A stretch of 64,000 nt of DNA from QQVM01 sp035341855 (GCA_035341855.1 DAOQWA010000011.1:9446-73445), one strand, 5' to 3'; shown: positions 42,414 through 52,592, counted from the first letter of the stretch. Notes: generated by a model from the letters alone, not told the origin. Translations and numbers: made by a program.

Positions 42414-45400
42414 TTATCGAAGAATGACTAGTTTTTCAAATTTATCGGCGTATTCACCGGTATGTGTTTTTACGCGTAATTTATAGACATACACACCTTT
42501 ACCGATTTTATCGCCAAAATCATCCAACCCGTTCCATTCGAGATCATCTGAACGATATCCTTCCGAATATATTTGACCACTGATCGTTTTTACCAGTTTT
42601 CCGGAGACGGTAAAGATCTGTACCCTCACATCTAGTTGATTATAAGGCCTGTTATGTTCAAACATAAAAGTTGTATGTGTGGTGAAGGGATTTGGGTAGT
42701 TTAATACATGTGCAAGCGCCAGTTGAGCACTTTCTGCAACAATAAATTCAGTTGTAGCGTCTGCGGAATTATTATGTACATCCCAAACCTTGAAATGCAT
42801 TGAATGTGGGCCGGGTTCAAGATCTTTAAATTGATACTTAACTCTTCCCTGCTGATAGCTGTTCAAGTCATTTTCATAATAGTCATTTAATACAACTGCT
42901 TTCCCGGGATCATTATCGAGATAGCCTGTCATGTCATGTCCAATACCGGTTCCAACCGTATTTACACCACTGGAGTCTACAACAATTGCGTATAAGTAAG
43001 GACTCTTATCGGTCATTCCACCCTTTACAAATTTTTCATCATTGACATACAACTTCACTTCCGGTCCTTCAATATCAATAGGAACTGATTCATCGAAACC
43101 GCCAACTACTGCACCTGAATAATAACCACCGGCGTCAGTTTGACCGTTTTGTGCGTAGTAACTCAGTTTACCGAAACCGTAAGCAAATTGTATATCTCTT
43201 GGTACCACAAAAGTAAAGCTGAATTCCCCATTCGTTACCGTAGCTTTGCCTCTATAAATGCTATTCTTTTGGAGTTCGAATGGCATAGGGAAGGATGGGT
43301 CTGAGGTAATATTCTGATCATTGCCAAGAGTGAAGTAGGTCAAGGATTTATCAAATACAGATGGATAAATAATTCCATTAAAAGCCGTCATCTTCTGATT
43401 ATTCTGATCCTGGATCTCTCCTGTTATTGTGATCTTGCGTAATGCTTTGAGTGTGTCTGTTGCAAGATCAACACTCACACCGTTGATAGTATTAGTTTTA
43501 ACCTTGAATTTGGGATAAGCAAGCTTAAGAGCAGGATCACCAATCAATAAAAAATTACGTACATACTGATCTGCATACACATCAACTTTTGTTCTTTCAA
43601 ATACTTCACCTATAGTTGGCATTTCACCGTTTATCTCTTCAGAAACGTGAGTGAAAAATTTTTGCGACAAATTGAAATTTGAGCTGGAAAATGCAAGTCT
43701 GGAAGTGGTGAAAAGACAAATTCCACCACCGTTCGGATTTAGAAAAACCAACTCGCCGGCCGAGGTACGTCCCGGATCATCTACCCTTGTAAATTCACAA
43801 GTTGCAGTCAGAAAGGCTGCAAGTTTATGAAAGTTAGTCCAGCTGTTGATGGCATCGACTTCCAATATCCTTTCATGGGCCCAGCCGACCTCACCACCAT
43901 GACCTATATATGTAAGTAAGAGGGTACCTCTTTCTACTCTTTCAATGATAGCCTTTTGTACATCAGGATAGCGTTGTCCGCCCGGTGTAGAGATCTGGTT
44001 GTATGCATCCAGGTAAATTTTATCAATATTAAGAATCGGATCAGATTCTTTGAGGCGGCGTGCCAGGGTATCAGATTGTTTCAGATGCGTATTGCTATCC
44101 TGATCATCAGCAATGAAGGTGGCAATATTTCTCCAGTCACCGAATACAGTTTGATCACCCGGTTTTCCGACGACTAAATTATCAGTATCATATTCTCCGT
44201 AGCTTAGAATTTTTCTTGCTGCGTCTTCTGCTTGTGATACAGTTCGTACCGGTAAACGTCCTACACTCAAATCAACCACTTCGCTATTAGTCCAAACACC
44301 TTCATTATCATCCAGAAGGCCGAAAAAATCGTCAGACATATAAGTCTGGGTCTGATTTAATGAACCGGCAGATTGAAATGATGTCACCAAATTTGTGTTA
44401 CCGGAAATTCTATGTTTGTTGTCGTAGGACGCATCGCCGAAAAGCAATAAATATTTGGGAAGGTCAGCAGCAGAGCCGGCTCTGTCATAAAACATTTTCA
44501 CGAAATCTCTGATAGCACAAACATCTTGTGAACCGGATGAGAATTCATTAAAGATCTGGTTAGTTGTTGCAACGGCAACAGTCAGGTTATCTTTCTGTCT
44601 GTGAAAATTAGCAACCATATTTGCCTGTTCTACAAATGCAGGATTTGTTACAATAATCATATTCGCATTTGCCAGTCCGTGAAGATTTTGATTTTCTATC
44701 ATCCCATGAAGCGAAGGAGAATAAAAAAGATCATTGGTGTAGGCAATGTATTCCTTAAGTTGTTCAGTTGAAGCATTAAAACTTAGTGTAGTTCCTGATA
44801 ATTGACCGGCACGTAAACTAACATTTGCACGGTCCGTTATATCCCAAACGACGGAGCTGTTATTGGCATGTTGAATTTGAAACTCAGCAACATTTCCGGC
44901 TCCGACAGAACGTGTATCCCTGAATTCCAGTTGCGAATTAGTGCCGGTAAAATCCAATGACCTTCGGGTGTTCCACTCAATATAATTTACCCATCCTAAT
45001 CCGTTTGGATCAGCTGATGTGAACTGGATTCTAACAGGGATCAGGGCCGCACTACCTGTAAAATAACTGCTATATAGGGTTGGACTTGCATAATTATCCT
45101 GTGGTGATGACCCAACATTGGTAAAGGGTTGCACAACCGGGGTTTGAGAACCGATAGTTATTGTGAACCTGTTGCTATTCAATCCGGAATTTGCAAGGGA
45201 ACGTCCGAGTAAATTAAATTTCACAAAGGTGGTATCACCTGGAACTATATTAGGAAAGGAAAAACTAAAATTTCTTGTGTTGGTGATATTATCCATGCTC
45301 TCCCCATACCATTCTCTTCCAGACTTCAACAAGTTGACAAGGTCAGCTTCATGTACCTGTCTGTCATCAAAAGAATTTACAGTTAGGTTTGGAGAATTAT

Positions 45401-46292
45401 CGCTGACTGTCTGAATCCTTTTGCCGGGACCCAAATCAGCCGTAATAAAATAATATGTTGTATCTGAATAAGGATTTAATTGGTGAACGAATTTATTACC
45501 GGAACCATCAAGATCCCACTTGGTTTGTCCGCTACCATAAAACAGAACGTAGTCGTTACTGTTAAAAACACCATCAGATTCTCCTATAATTTGTATAGAA
45601 TTTTCGAGCAAGTCATCGGCTCTTGACGCGCTATTAGCAAACGGGAGAGAGCCTCCTCCATTTCCATACAGTCTTAAATTCCTCGGGTTGATATTGTCCA
45701 CGTCTAATCCCAGATCCTTAAGTTGCTGATAGGTTAATTTGTGAACACCATTTTGAACCACAGCAATACGATACCAGGAACCCGTACTCAGCACGCTTGT
45801 ACGTGTACGAGTTGGTCCGGCAACTCGTTGAAGCGAACCTGCGATCGGATCGGTTTTCAAATCGAATGAAACTAATTTTTCAAAAGTGTTCCCATTTTTT
45901 CTGAAGGGTACGATTGTAATTGAAACTGAAGCTTGTTTTTTGCGCTTGACGATCTGTGTGCTTATATTAAAATCTGCCTGGATTTTATCTGAAGAATATA
46001 CAAGCTCCTTTTCATTTAGAGTTTGGGTGACCACATTTAATAATTCAACTTTCAGATCTTTAGCACCGGATGGAAGTGGAACAGTCTCTACCAACACGGG
46101 AATAAGGTCATCATTAAAAGTTGCTCCTTCAAAATTTAGTGATCTGAAAACCGACTCGTCAGGCAGAATCTTTTCATAAACCGGTGTCCAGCTGATTCTT
46201 TTTTCAATCGTACCTGCATTGATATTTTGAAATGTCCATGAAAAAATAAAGAGGAGGAGGGTGCAAAATATGCTTCGGAGCTGCTGTTTCAT
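42414..46292 (-). CDS. porU: T9SS C-terminal signal peptidase (sortase) PorU
   Basis: PorU cuts off the C-terminal sorting domain of T9SS cargo and attaches A-LPS at the cell surface. It has 1292 residues. The signal peptide (MKQQLRSIFCTLLLFIFSW) comes from the ATG at 46292, preferred to 46382, where the promoter lies. The gingipain-like C25 domain shows the catalytic His in YIGHGGEVGW (codon 43898-43900) and the Cys in LTATCEFTRVDD (codon 43797-43799). The protein itself ends in a sorting-domain-like barrel region (LNYPNPFTTHTTF to EKLVILR). It forms an operon with porV. Confidence 0.92.
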   Translation of the reverse strand: MKQQLRSIFCTLLLFIFSWTFQNINAGTIEKRISWTPVYEKILPDESVFRSLNFEGATFNDDLIPVLVETVPLPSGAKDLKVELLNVVTQTLNEKELVYSSDKIQADFNISTQIVKRKKQASVSITIVPFRKNGNTFEKLVSFDLKTDPIAGSLQRVAGPTRTRTSVLSTGSWYRIAVVQNGVHKLTYQQLKDLGLDVDNINPRNLRLYGNGGGSLPFANSASRADDLLENSIQIIGESDGVFNSNDYVLFYGSGQTKWDLDGSGNKFVHQLNPYSDTTYYFITADLGPGKRIQTVSDNSPNLTVNSFDDRQVHEADLVNLLKSGREWYGESMDNITNTRNFSFSFPNIVPGDTTFVKFNLLGRSLANSGLNSNRFTITIGSQTPVVQPFTNVGSSPQDNYASPTLYSSYFTGSAALIPVRIQFTSADPNGLGWVNYIEWNTRRSLDFTGTNSQLEFRDTRSVGAGNVAEFQIQHANNSSVVWDITDRANVSLRAGQLSGTTLSFNASTEQLKEYIAYTNDLFYSPSLHGMIENQNLHGLANANMIIVTNPAFVEQANMVANFHRQKDNLTVAVATTNQIFNEFSSGSQDVCAIRDFVKMFYDRAGSAADLPKYLLLFGDASYDNKHRISGNTNLVTSFQSAGSLNQTQTYMSDDFFGLLDDNEGVWTNSEVVDLSVGRLPVRTVSQAEDAARKILSYGEYDTDNLVVGKPGDQTVFGDWRNIATFIADDQDSNTHLKQSDTLARRLKESDPILNIDKIYLDAYNQISTPGGQRYPDVQKAIIERVERGTLLLTYIGHGGEVGWAHERILEVDAINSWTNFHKLAAFLTATCEFTRVDDPGRTSAGELVFLNPNGGGICLFTTSRLAFSSSNFNLSQKFFTHVSEEINGEMPTIGEVFERTKVDVYADQYVRNFLLIGDPALKLAYPKFKVKTNTINGVSVDLATDTLKALRKITITGEIQDQNNQKMTAFNGIIYPSVFDKSLTYFTLGNDQNITSDPSFPMPFELQKNSIYRGKATVTNGEFSFTFVVPRDIQFAYGFGKLSYYAQNGQTDAGGYYSGAVVGGFDESVPIDIEGPEVKLYVNDEKFVKGGMTDKSPYLYAIVVDSSGVNTVGTGIGHDMTGYLDNDPGKAVVLNDYYENDLNSYQQGRVKYQFKDLEPGPHSMHFKVWDVHNNSADATTEFIVAESAQLALAHVLNYPNPFTTHTTFMFEHNRPYNQLDVRVQIFTVSGKLVKTISGQIYSEGYRSDDLEWNGLDDFGDKIGKGVYVYKLRVKTHTGEYADKFEKLVILR

Positions 46293-46680
46293 TACTAAGG
46301 AGATGGTTAAAATGGTTAGAAGAAAATGTATTGAAGAATGAAAACCGTAACGATATTTTCTTCCGGATATTGTACTAAACAAAATTACCCATAAATTAGT
46401 TATTCTTTTGTAGCTTTTCTATTAATTTTATTTTTAATTGCCCTTTCAAATAATTGAACGACATTGATCGGGAGGAAAATTTGTGTTGAGTGATGTTGCA
46501 CTTATTTGCAGGTTAAAATCAATTTTGTTAAATTATTTTCGTTTTGATGAATTCAGTCTTAAAAATGATTAAAATTGTGTCCATTTCTTACATTTGGTGA
46601 AGAAGCAGCTATTATTGAAAAGAAAGGCAACGAAACAATGTATCTTCACAGTCGTAAGACGATAACCAAATAGATCCAGG
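46293..46680. other. Divergent regulatory region between porU and the porP/sprF gene (388 bp)
   Basis: No gene is supported here. It holds a minus-strand -7 element TAATTTTG (46387-46380), consistent with porU transcription starting near 46373, and a plus-strand TACATTTG (46589-46596) for the porP-like gene. AT-rich runs lie between. No further repeat or RNA structure is obvious. Confidence 0.5.
46589..46596 (+). promoter_or_regulatory. -7 promoter element of the porP-gldJ pair
   Basis: TACATTTG matches TAnnTTTG. It lies 84 bases before the ATG, giving an untranslated leader of about 78 bases. Confidence 0.45.
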
Positions 46681-47637
46681 ATGTTGAGGAAGTTATTGAT
46701 TACTTGTATGATAGCGTATTGCGGTGTGGCATCAGGTCAGGATCCTGAGTTTACGCAGTTTTACGCCAATCCCCTCTATTTAAATCCTGCATTTGCGGGT
46801 ACAGCACGCTGTCCCAGAGTTAACCTGAATTATCGAAATCAGTGGCCTGCTCTTACCGGAACTTTTGTCACATATTCTGCATCCTATGATCAGCATGTAG
46901 AAGCTTTGGGAGGAGGAATTGGGTTATTGGTATTGAATGATAAAGCAGGTGAAAACACCCTGAATACTACAAATATTAGTGGGATGTATTCATATCAATT
47001 GAATGTCACCCGCGAGTTCTCTATTAAGTTTGGGATGCAGGGGACCTACGTTCAGAAAAAACTGGATTGGGATAAACTCACTTTCGGAGACATGATTGAC
47101 CCGAGATATGGCTTTATTTATCAAACTCAAGAAACCAGGCCTAATGAAAATAAGGGTTTCTGGGACTTTTCAGCAGGAATTTTAGGTTATAGCAACAAAG
47201 TTTATGGTGGTGTGGCGGTTAACCATATTACAGAGCCTGAAGAATTTTATATCAAGGCAGCACCTGGAAGTAAGCTGCCAATGAAGATTACAGCTCATGT
47301 CGGAGCAGTTCTACCTCTTGGCAATAGTCGTGATGGTGCCACTACCATCTCACCAAATTTTCTGTATCAAAAGCAAAGAGATTTTGAACAATATAACATA
47401 GGCGTGTATTTTGCCAAAGCCCCGCTGGTAGGAGGTTTGTGGTATCGTGGAAAAGATTCCTTCATTGTACTTGTCGGACTGCAGCAGGGTATTTTCAAAT
47501 TTGGATATAGCTATGACGTAACGGTTTCCAAACTTGCCAAATCATCTGCAGGATCACATGAATTGTCTGTTGGCCTTCAATTCCCTTGTCATCCTAAAAA
47601 GAAGAGATTCAGGACTATTAAATGTCCTGCATTCTAG
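46681..47637 (+). CDS. PorP/SprF family T9SS membrane protein
   Basis: This 318-residue outer-membrane beta-barrel protein is of the PorP/SprF family. The Bacteroidota signature GQDPEFTQFYANPLYLNPAFAGTARCPRV (~20-48; shown in part) is present after a signal peptide (1-19). It continues with LNYRNQWPALTGTFVTYSASYDQ, and alternating hydrophobic strands follow. PorP binds PorK or PorE and locates the T9SS ring at the outer membrane, and SprF exports specific adhesins. Multiple paralogues are common, so which one this is cannot be decided. It is followed by gldJ. Confidence 0.9.
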   Translation: MLRKLLITCMIAYCGVASGQDPEFTQFYANPLYLNPAFAGTARCPRVNLNYRNQWPALTGTFVTYSASYDQHVEALGGGIGLLVLNDKAGENTLNTTNISGMYSYQLNVTREFSIKFGMQGTYVQKKLDWDKLTFGDMIDPRYGFIYQTQETRPNENKGFWDFSAGILGYSNKVYGGVAVNHITEPEEFYIKAAPGSKLPMKITAHVGAVLPLGNSRDGATTISPNFLYQKQRDFEQYNIGVYFAKAPLVGGLWYRGKDSFIVLVGLQQGIFKFGYSYDVTVSKLAKSSAGSHELSVGLQFPCHPKKKRFRTIKCPAF

Positions 47638-47694
47638 AAAATTAAAATAAAATAAATACATTTGGCACTCGTTAGAATTAACAAATTAACCCCA

Positions 47695-49143
47695 ATGAAA
47701 AGAATCATTTGGAATAGCTTCAGCTTGATTGCTGTTGCCTTATTTATTGCCTCTTGTGGAAAGGAAAAGTCTGCCGTAACAGGCTGGAATTACAATGACC
47801 CCAAGAATGGAGGATTTGAAGTAGTCCCTTATGATGAGCAAGAAACAGGTCCCGGACTTGTTCTTATCGAAGGTGGTACTTTTACAATGGGTCGTACTGA
47901 GCAGGATATTACTCAGGATTGGAATAATATTCCAAGAAGAGTAACTGTTAGTTCTTTCTATATGGACGAAACAGAAGTTGCTAATATTCACTATCTCGAA
48001 TATTTATACTGGATTTCCCGCGTTTTTGCAATGGATTATCCTGAAGTGTATAAAAAAGCACTGCCTGATACACTTGTTTGGCGCGACAAACTTGCTTATA
48101 ATGAACCATTTGTAGAGCTTTATTTGCGTCACCCGGCATATCAGCAATACCCTGTGGTAGGAATCAACTGGTTACAGGCCAATGATTTTTGTGCATGGAG
48201 AACTGACCGTGTAAATGAACAGATATTGATCCGTGAAGGGATCCTTAGAATCAATCCTAATCAGATCAACGAAGATAACTTCAATACTGAAGCTTATTTA
48301 GCTGCCCAATATGAAGGTTTAGTAAAAAGTGACCTCATGGATTTGAATCCAAGCTCTGGTGCCAATGGTTCAAGAAAGGTTCGAATGGAGGATGGGATCT
48401 TTTTACCTGAATACAGATTGCCTACGGAAGCTGAATGGGAGTATGCTGCCCTTGCACAGATAGGTAATACAGTATATGAACGTGTTACTGATCGTCGTCA
48501 ATACCCTTGGAATGGTCACATTGTCCGGAATAAGGACGAAAAGTATAAAGGTGCAATGATGGCAAACTTCAAGCGTGGTCGTGGTGACAATATGGGAACT
48601 GCAGGCTTCCTGAATGACAATGCTGATATTCCGGCTCCGGTGCATTCATATTGGCCCAATGATTATGGATTATACAATATGGCAGGTAACGTGAACGAGT
48701 GGGTAAAAGATGTTTATCGTCCACTTTCTCCGGAGGATAAAGCTGATTTCAATCCTTACCGTGGTAACGTTTTTGAAACTCAGCAGCGTGACGAAGAAGG
48801 GCAAATCGTTGAAAAGGATACTTTAGGTAGAATCCCGCAACGTGCCGTTACTCCTGAAGAAAATGTTGATCGTCGTAACTACACCTTCTCAGATAATATC
48901 AATTTCCTGGATGGCGATGAAGAAGAAATTAAGTATGACTTTGGTGCCTCTTCTTTGATTAATGATAAAGCCAGAGTTTACAAAGGAGGATCATGGAAGG
49001 ACAGAGCTTACTGGTTATCTCCAGGCACTCGTCGTTTTACAGATGAGAATCAAAGTACAAATGACTTAGGTTTCCGTTGTGCCATGACTCGAGTTGGTAG
49101 TCCGGTTGGATTGGGTACTAAGCCAAAGACTAAAATCAGATAA
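47695..49143 (+). CDS. gldJ: T9SS/gliding lipoprotein GldJ (SUMF1-like)
   Basis: This outer-membrane lipoprotein of 482 residues has a signal with lipobox FIASC (Cys21). The body is the formylglycine-generating-enzyme fold: GLVLIEGGTFTMGRTEQD, SSFYMDETEVANIHYLEYL, LRHPAYQQYPVVGINWLQA, WRTDRVNEQIL and a final ARVYKGGSWKDRAYWLSPG with LGFRCAMTRV. The R-H-P-A-Y and W-R-T-D-R segments fit GldJ better than the related GldK/PorK. GldJ is required for gliding and for stability of T9SS parts in Flavobacterium, where it lies beside porU and porV, as here. The ATG is preferred over a TTG at 47662. Confidence 0.85.
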   Translation: MKRIIWNSFSLIAVALFIASCGKEKSAVTGWNYNDPKNGGFEVVPYDEQETGPGLVLIEGGTFTMGRTEQDITQDWNNIPRRVTVSSFYMDETEVANIHYLEYLYWISRVFAMDYPEVYKKALPDTLVWRDKLAYNEPFVELYLRHPAYQQYPVVGINWLQANDFCAWRTDRVNEQILIREGILRINPNQINEDNFNTEAYLAAQYEGLVKSDLMDLNPSSGANGSRKVRMEDGIFLPEYRLPTEAEWEYAALAQIGNTVYERVTDRRQYPWNGHIVRNKDEKYKGAMMANFKRGRGDNMGTAGFLNDNADIPAPVHSYWPNDYGLYNMAGNVNEWVKDVYRPLSPEDKADFNPYRGNVFETQQRDEEGQIVEKDTLGRIPQRAVTPEENVDRRNYTFSDNINFLDGDEEEIKYDFGASSLINDKARVYKGGSWKDRAYWLSPGTRRFTDENQSTNDLGFRCAMTRVGSPVGLGTKPKTKIR

Positions 49144-49166
49144 TTCCAACTTGTAAAATATATTTC

Positions 49167-49198
49167 AAGCCCTTGAGAAACTTCTCAAGGGCTTTTTT
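49167..49198 (+). terminator. Rho-independent terminator after gldJ
   Basis: AAGCCCTTGAGA (49167-49178) pairs with TCTCAAGGGCTT (49183-49194), with a four-base loop and a T run. It is the strongest stem in the window. Confidence 0.9.
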
Positions 49199-49425
49199 AA
49201 TGAATAAAGAGGTGTTTTAAAAGTGGTTTATTGTCCTTGAAATAATGTCCGGACAAATGAATTTAATTGTAACTGAACGAAAGGGATGCTTGGTTAATAA
49301 TAAATCCAGCCGGCTACCTGCATGGAAGAAAATGCATCTCTGAATTCTCTGAGGTAATTACCACATATAAAAATGAAACATCAAGCCAAGGAAGTTATAG
49401 TCATGATATAAAAAACTAAAGGCAT

Positions 49426-49467
49426 AAAAAAACCTGATGAATGCTTATGCTATCATCAGGTTTTTTT
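49426..49467 (-). terminator. Terminator of the 235-residue T9SS gene
   Basis: AACCTGATGA (49431-49440) pairs with TCATCAGGTT (49453-49462) around a 12-base loop. Runs of A and T on either side make it usable from both directions. Confidence 0.8.
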
Positions 49468-49479
49468 AAATATGATCTA

Positions 49480-50187
49480 TTATCGATGAGCGATAACAAG
49501 TTTTTTGCTTGAAATATTTTTTCCCGCTGTCACAATAGAATAGTAGTAAATTCCCGACTTCATTCCTGATGTATTCACAATTAAGGTTCCTTTATTATCT
49601 GTCAATGGTGTTTCATACACGATTGATCCTAGCAGATTATAAAATACGAGTCTTGAATTTCCGGAAGTACTCAGGTCATAAGAAATTCTTGTCAGATTAT
49701 TTGCCGGGTTAGGATAGGCATCAGATATATTTACTTTGTTTTTTAATTCATCAACTCCGGTCGTGAAATCATAAATAAATGTTGCGCTTACTGAATCACT
49801 TTCATCAGCTATGTTGAAAAAGTTGTAAGTAACCTGAGAGACAGCGGCAACACCGGAAGGGTGTAGGTAACCTATAAAAGAAGTATTAGTATCACCCGGT
49901 GAGAGTGTTACCGGATCTGTTGACACAAAAGTTGTTGGCGGGTAACAGATAATTCCCCAGCAGAAATAAGATACGTGATTAGGGTTCGCAGAGAAATTGT
50001 CCATAGATACTTTGATATCTATAGTGCTTGACCCCGTATTTACTATTTTAACATTGGCATGCTGAAGGGTGGTGTCATTTCCGTAAACTATCCCTGAAGC
50101 GTCATGCTTTGTCATGCTGGATTGAGCGGATAGAGTCAGGCCAAAGCCAAGACTCAAGATTGTTAATATAGATAGTTTTTTATTCAT
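49480..50187 (-). CDS. Secreted protein with C-x4-CYPP beta domain and T9SS type A sorting tail
   Basis: This 235-residue protein has a signal peptide (1-21, ending LTLSAQ). Its single beta-sandwich domain (~25-140) contains FCWGIICYPPTTFVS with paired Cys and a later SPGDTNTSFIGYLHPSG. The same motif occurs in the C-terminal half of the deiodinase-like T9SS protein at 10194. The end (SDAYPNPANNLTRISYDL to KKLVIAHR, ~155-235) is a T9SS sorting domain. Function is unknown. It is divergent from the Omp28-like gene 158 bases away. Confidence 0.8.
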   Translation of the reverse strand: MNKKLSILTILSLGFGLTLSAQSSMTKHDASGIVYGNDTTLQHANVKIVNTGSSTIDIKVSMDNFSANPNHVSYFCWGIICYPPTTFVSTDPVTLSPGDTNTSFIGYLHPSGVAAVSQVTYNFFNIADESDSVSATFIYDFTTGVDELKNKVNISDAYPNPANNLTRISYDLSTSGNSRLVFYNLLGSIVYETPLTDNKGTLIVNTSGMKSGIYYYSIVTAGKNISSKKLVIAHR

Positions 50188-50344
50188 TTTAGGCTAATTT
50201 TATTGGATCAGTAAATATATGAATAATTTTGCTCAAATAATTCATGCAAAAGGCAGAGACTTGTAATTTTTTAAGGATTCTTTTCTATCTTAGCCATAAT
50301 AATAGGCCCTTAAAGGCATCTACTTAACCCAAAAAAACAAATAA

Positions 50345-52483
50345 ATGTATAAGAAAACTACTTTGCTAGCGGCATTGTTGTTGTGGAATGTAATGGCATT
50401 TTCACAATACCTCAATGTTAAATACACATGTGACAATCAAAATCCCGGTGGATTGAACCAGGGGATCGATGATCTGGGACTTGTCGCAAGAGGATGGACA
50501 CCGATCATGGGGGGTTCTGCAAGTCCTGTCTGGTCTGCAGCTCAAACCATTCCATTCGCATTTAATCTCAATGGAACAAACTTTACATCTTATAAAGTTT
50601 CTACGACCGGAGTTGTAACATTTGATCTTACAGCTGTATCCGTACCGGGAGAAAACAATGTTGCACTACCGAGCAACTTGATTCCGGACAATTCGGTTTG
50701 TGTTTGGGGATTAACAATGGTAGCAGGTTCTAATGATTCAATTGGAAAAAGAACTTTTGGTACGGCACCGAATCGCCAGCATTGGGTTTGGTTTAGTTCT
50801 ATGTCACCTCCCGGCGGTTCAGGATTTTCTTATTGGGGAATTGTGTTTGAGGAAACTACAAACAATATCTTTATTGTAGATGCAAGAACTCAGCCTGCCG
50901 GCGTGTACACACTTACGCTGGGTATACAAATAGATGCTACAACAGCATATCAGATCGCAGGATCTCCGAATGTTGCTTCAAGTGTAATTACTACCAATAC
51001 AGGAGTTACAGATGCAAGTGATCAAGTTTATTATAAGTTCAATACGAGTCTTCTTAGCTACGATATCAGACCTAAGACTTTTTCTCTCAAGAATGAATTC
51101 CCTTACCGTGATTACAATGTAGGTCCATATCCAATCACAGGTTCTGTGATTAATCTGGGATCACAGAACATCACCAGCATGGTATTAAATTATTCTGTGG
51201 ATGGAGGGGCACCTGTTTCTTCTGCAGGATTATTAGTGAACGTGGTTGCCGGAAGTTGTTACAATTTCAGTCACCCAACTCCTTGGAATCCTGCATCACC
51301 TGGATGGCATATTATTAAGTTTTGGGTATCTGATCTAAATGGAAATGCTGATCAGGATAATTCTAATGATACCATTACAGCTAAGGTATTTACCTATCCT
51401 GACAAACCGGATGTACATAAAGTAATTATTGAAGAGGCAACCGGAACGTGGTGTGGATGGTGTCCGCGAGGAACAGTCTATATGGATTCGATGGCTATCG
51501 TGCATCCTAACACAACAGTGCTGATTGCAAGTCATGGCGGATCAAGTTCTGAGCCTATGTTGTTAACTGCTTATGCTAATGGAATGAGTGATTATATCTC
51601 AGGATACCCGGATATTCTTGTAAATCGTATTTATGCCGATGATCCCACACAAGCCTTCAATCTATACAATGCGCATATTAACGATTTCGGATTGGCAGAT
51701 GTAGACCTTGCCGTAAATTATAATTCGACTACCAGACAAAGTGTTGTTACTGCAACAATAACTTCTGCAGTTGATATTGATGGTGATTATCGCCTTGCTT
51801 GTGTCTATACTGAAGACAATGTTACCGGTCCGGGTAATGGTACGAATACTGTCACCGGTGACTTTGATCAGGTGAATTATTATTCAACTGCCTGGAATAT
51901 TGCAAATGGTTATACCCCTCCGGGTCCATTGAGTGGGGCAGGACATGATTGGGCTGCTTCTGCCAACCCTGTTCCGGCAACGATCATGGAATATGATTTT
52001 GTTGCAAGAACAATACAGGGTGGATTTACCGGACAAGTTGGAAGTTTGCCTGCTACAATGACTGCAGGTGGAGTATATACTTATGCTTTTCCGGCATACA
52101 CAATTCCAAGCGGGTACAACCCGGCAAATATGAAAGCGCATATTATATTGATGGATGCAGATCACGGTATCAATATGAATGGTAACAGTAAGCCATTGAT
52201 CTCTACCGGAGTTTCTACGATAGCTAAGGGTTCATTTGAACTTTCTCTTTCGCCAAATCCAGCTTCTGAGCAGGTTTATGTTAACCTCAACATGATTGAG
52301 CGCGATAATGTGAACTTACTTGTGACAGACATGCTTGGAAAAGTTTGCATGAATATGGATCTGGGGACTGTGATTTCCGGAGAGCAACGCTTCCCAATCG
52401 ACATCACTTCACTTTCTTCAGGAACTTATTTCTTATCTATCATAGGTAATAATGGTTCTGCAACGACTAAGTTCATTAAGTAA
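50345..52483 (+). CDS. Omp28-related secreted protein with thioredoxin motif and T9SS tail
   Basis: This 712-residue protein has a signal peptide (1-20, ending AFSQ). The N-terminal beta domain (~25-220) starts LNVKYTCDNQNPGG. The Omp28 region (~360-610) begins VIIEEATGTWCGWCPRG, with a thioredoxin-like CGWC pair and IASHGGSSSEPM. The T9SS sorting domain at the end is LSPNPASEQVYVNL to ATTKFIK. Omp28 was named as an outer-membrane lipoprotein/adhesin of Porphyromonas. A redox role is possible from the CxxC pair but not shown. A terminator follows immediately. Confidence 0.85.
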   Translation: MYKKTTLLAALLLWNVMAFSQYLNVKYTCDNQNPGGLNQGIDDLGLVARGWTPIMGGSASPVWSAAQTIPFAFNLNGTNFTSYKVSTTGVVTFDLTAVSVPGENNVALPSNLIPDNSVCVWGLTMVAGSNDSIGKRTFGTAPNRQHWVWFSSMSPPGGSGFSYWGIVFEETTNNIFIVDARTQPAGVYTLTLGIQIDATTAYQIAGSPNVASSVITTNTGVTDASDQVYYKFNTSLLSYDIRPKTFSLKNEFPYRDYNVGPYPITGSVINLGSQNITSMVLNYSVDGGAPVSSAGLLVNVVAGSCYNFSHPTPWNPASPGWHIIKFWVSDLNGNADQDNSNDTITAKVFTYPDKPDVHKVIIEEATGTWCGWCPRGTVYMDSMAIVHPNTTVLIASHGGSSSEPMLLTAYANGMSDYISGYPDILVNRIYADDPTQAFNLYNAHINDFGLADVDLAVNYNSTTRQSVVTATITSAVDIDGDYRLACVYTEDNVTGPGNGTNTVTGDFDQVNYYSTAWNIANGYTPPGPLSGAGHDWAASANPVPATIMEYDFVARTIQGGFTGQVGSLPATMTAGGVYTYAFPAYTIPSGYNPANMKAHIILMDADHGINMNGNSKPLISTGVSTIAKGSFELSLSPNPASEQVYVNLNMIERDNVNLLVTDMLGKVCMNMDLGTVISGEQRFPIDITSLSSGTYFLSIIGNNGSATTKFIK

Positions 52484-52502
52484 TTTTTGGCTTTTTAATA
52501 TT

Positions 52503-52540
52503 AACGGGTGGTGTACTAATGTACATCTCCCGTTTTTTTT
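52503..52540 (+). terminator. Rho-independent terminator after the Omp28-like gene
   Basis: AACGGG (52503-52508) pairs with CCCGTT (52529-52534), with an inner stem GTGTAC/GTACAT and a TAAT loop, then eight T. Confidence 0.85.
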
Positions 52541-52592
52541 GCTGCATGAATTTTATTTATTCGCAATAGTTAAATATTATATCTTATCAGAC

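Larger units (their letters stand above)
49144..49479. other. Intergenic region with two terminators (336 bp)
   Basis: This converging gap between gldJ and the 235-residue T9SS gene contains two hairpin terminators (49167-49198 for gldJ; 49426-49467 for the opposite gene). I see nothing else in the AT-rich sequence between them. Confidence 0.6.

Noticed and set aside
46293..46382. Extended PorU N-terminus from the ATG at 46382.
   Set aside because: It lies at the predicted -7 element, and the extra 30 residues precede a normal signal peptide that begins at 46292.
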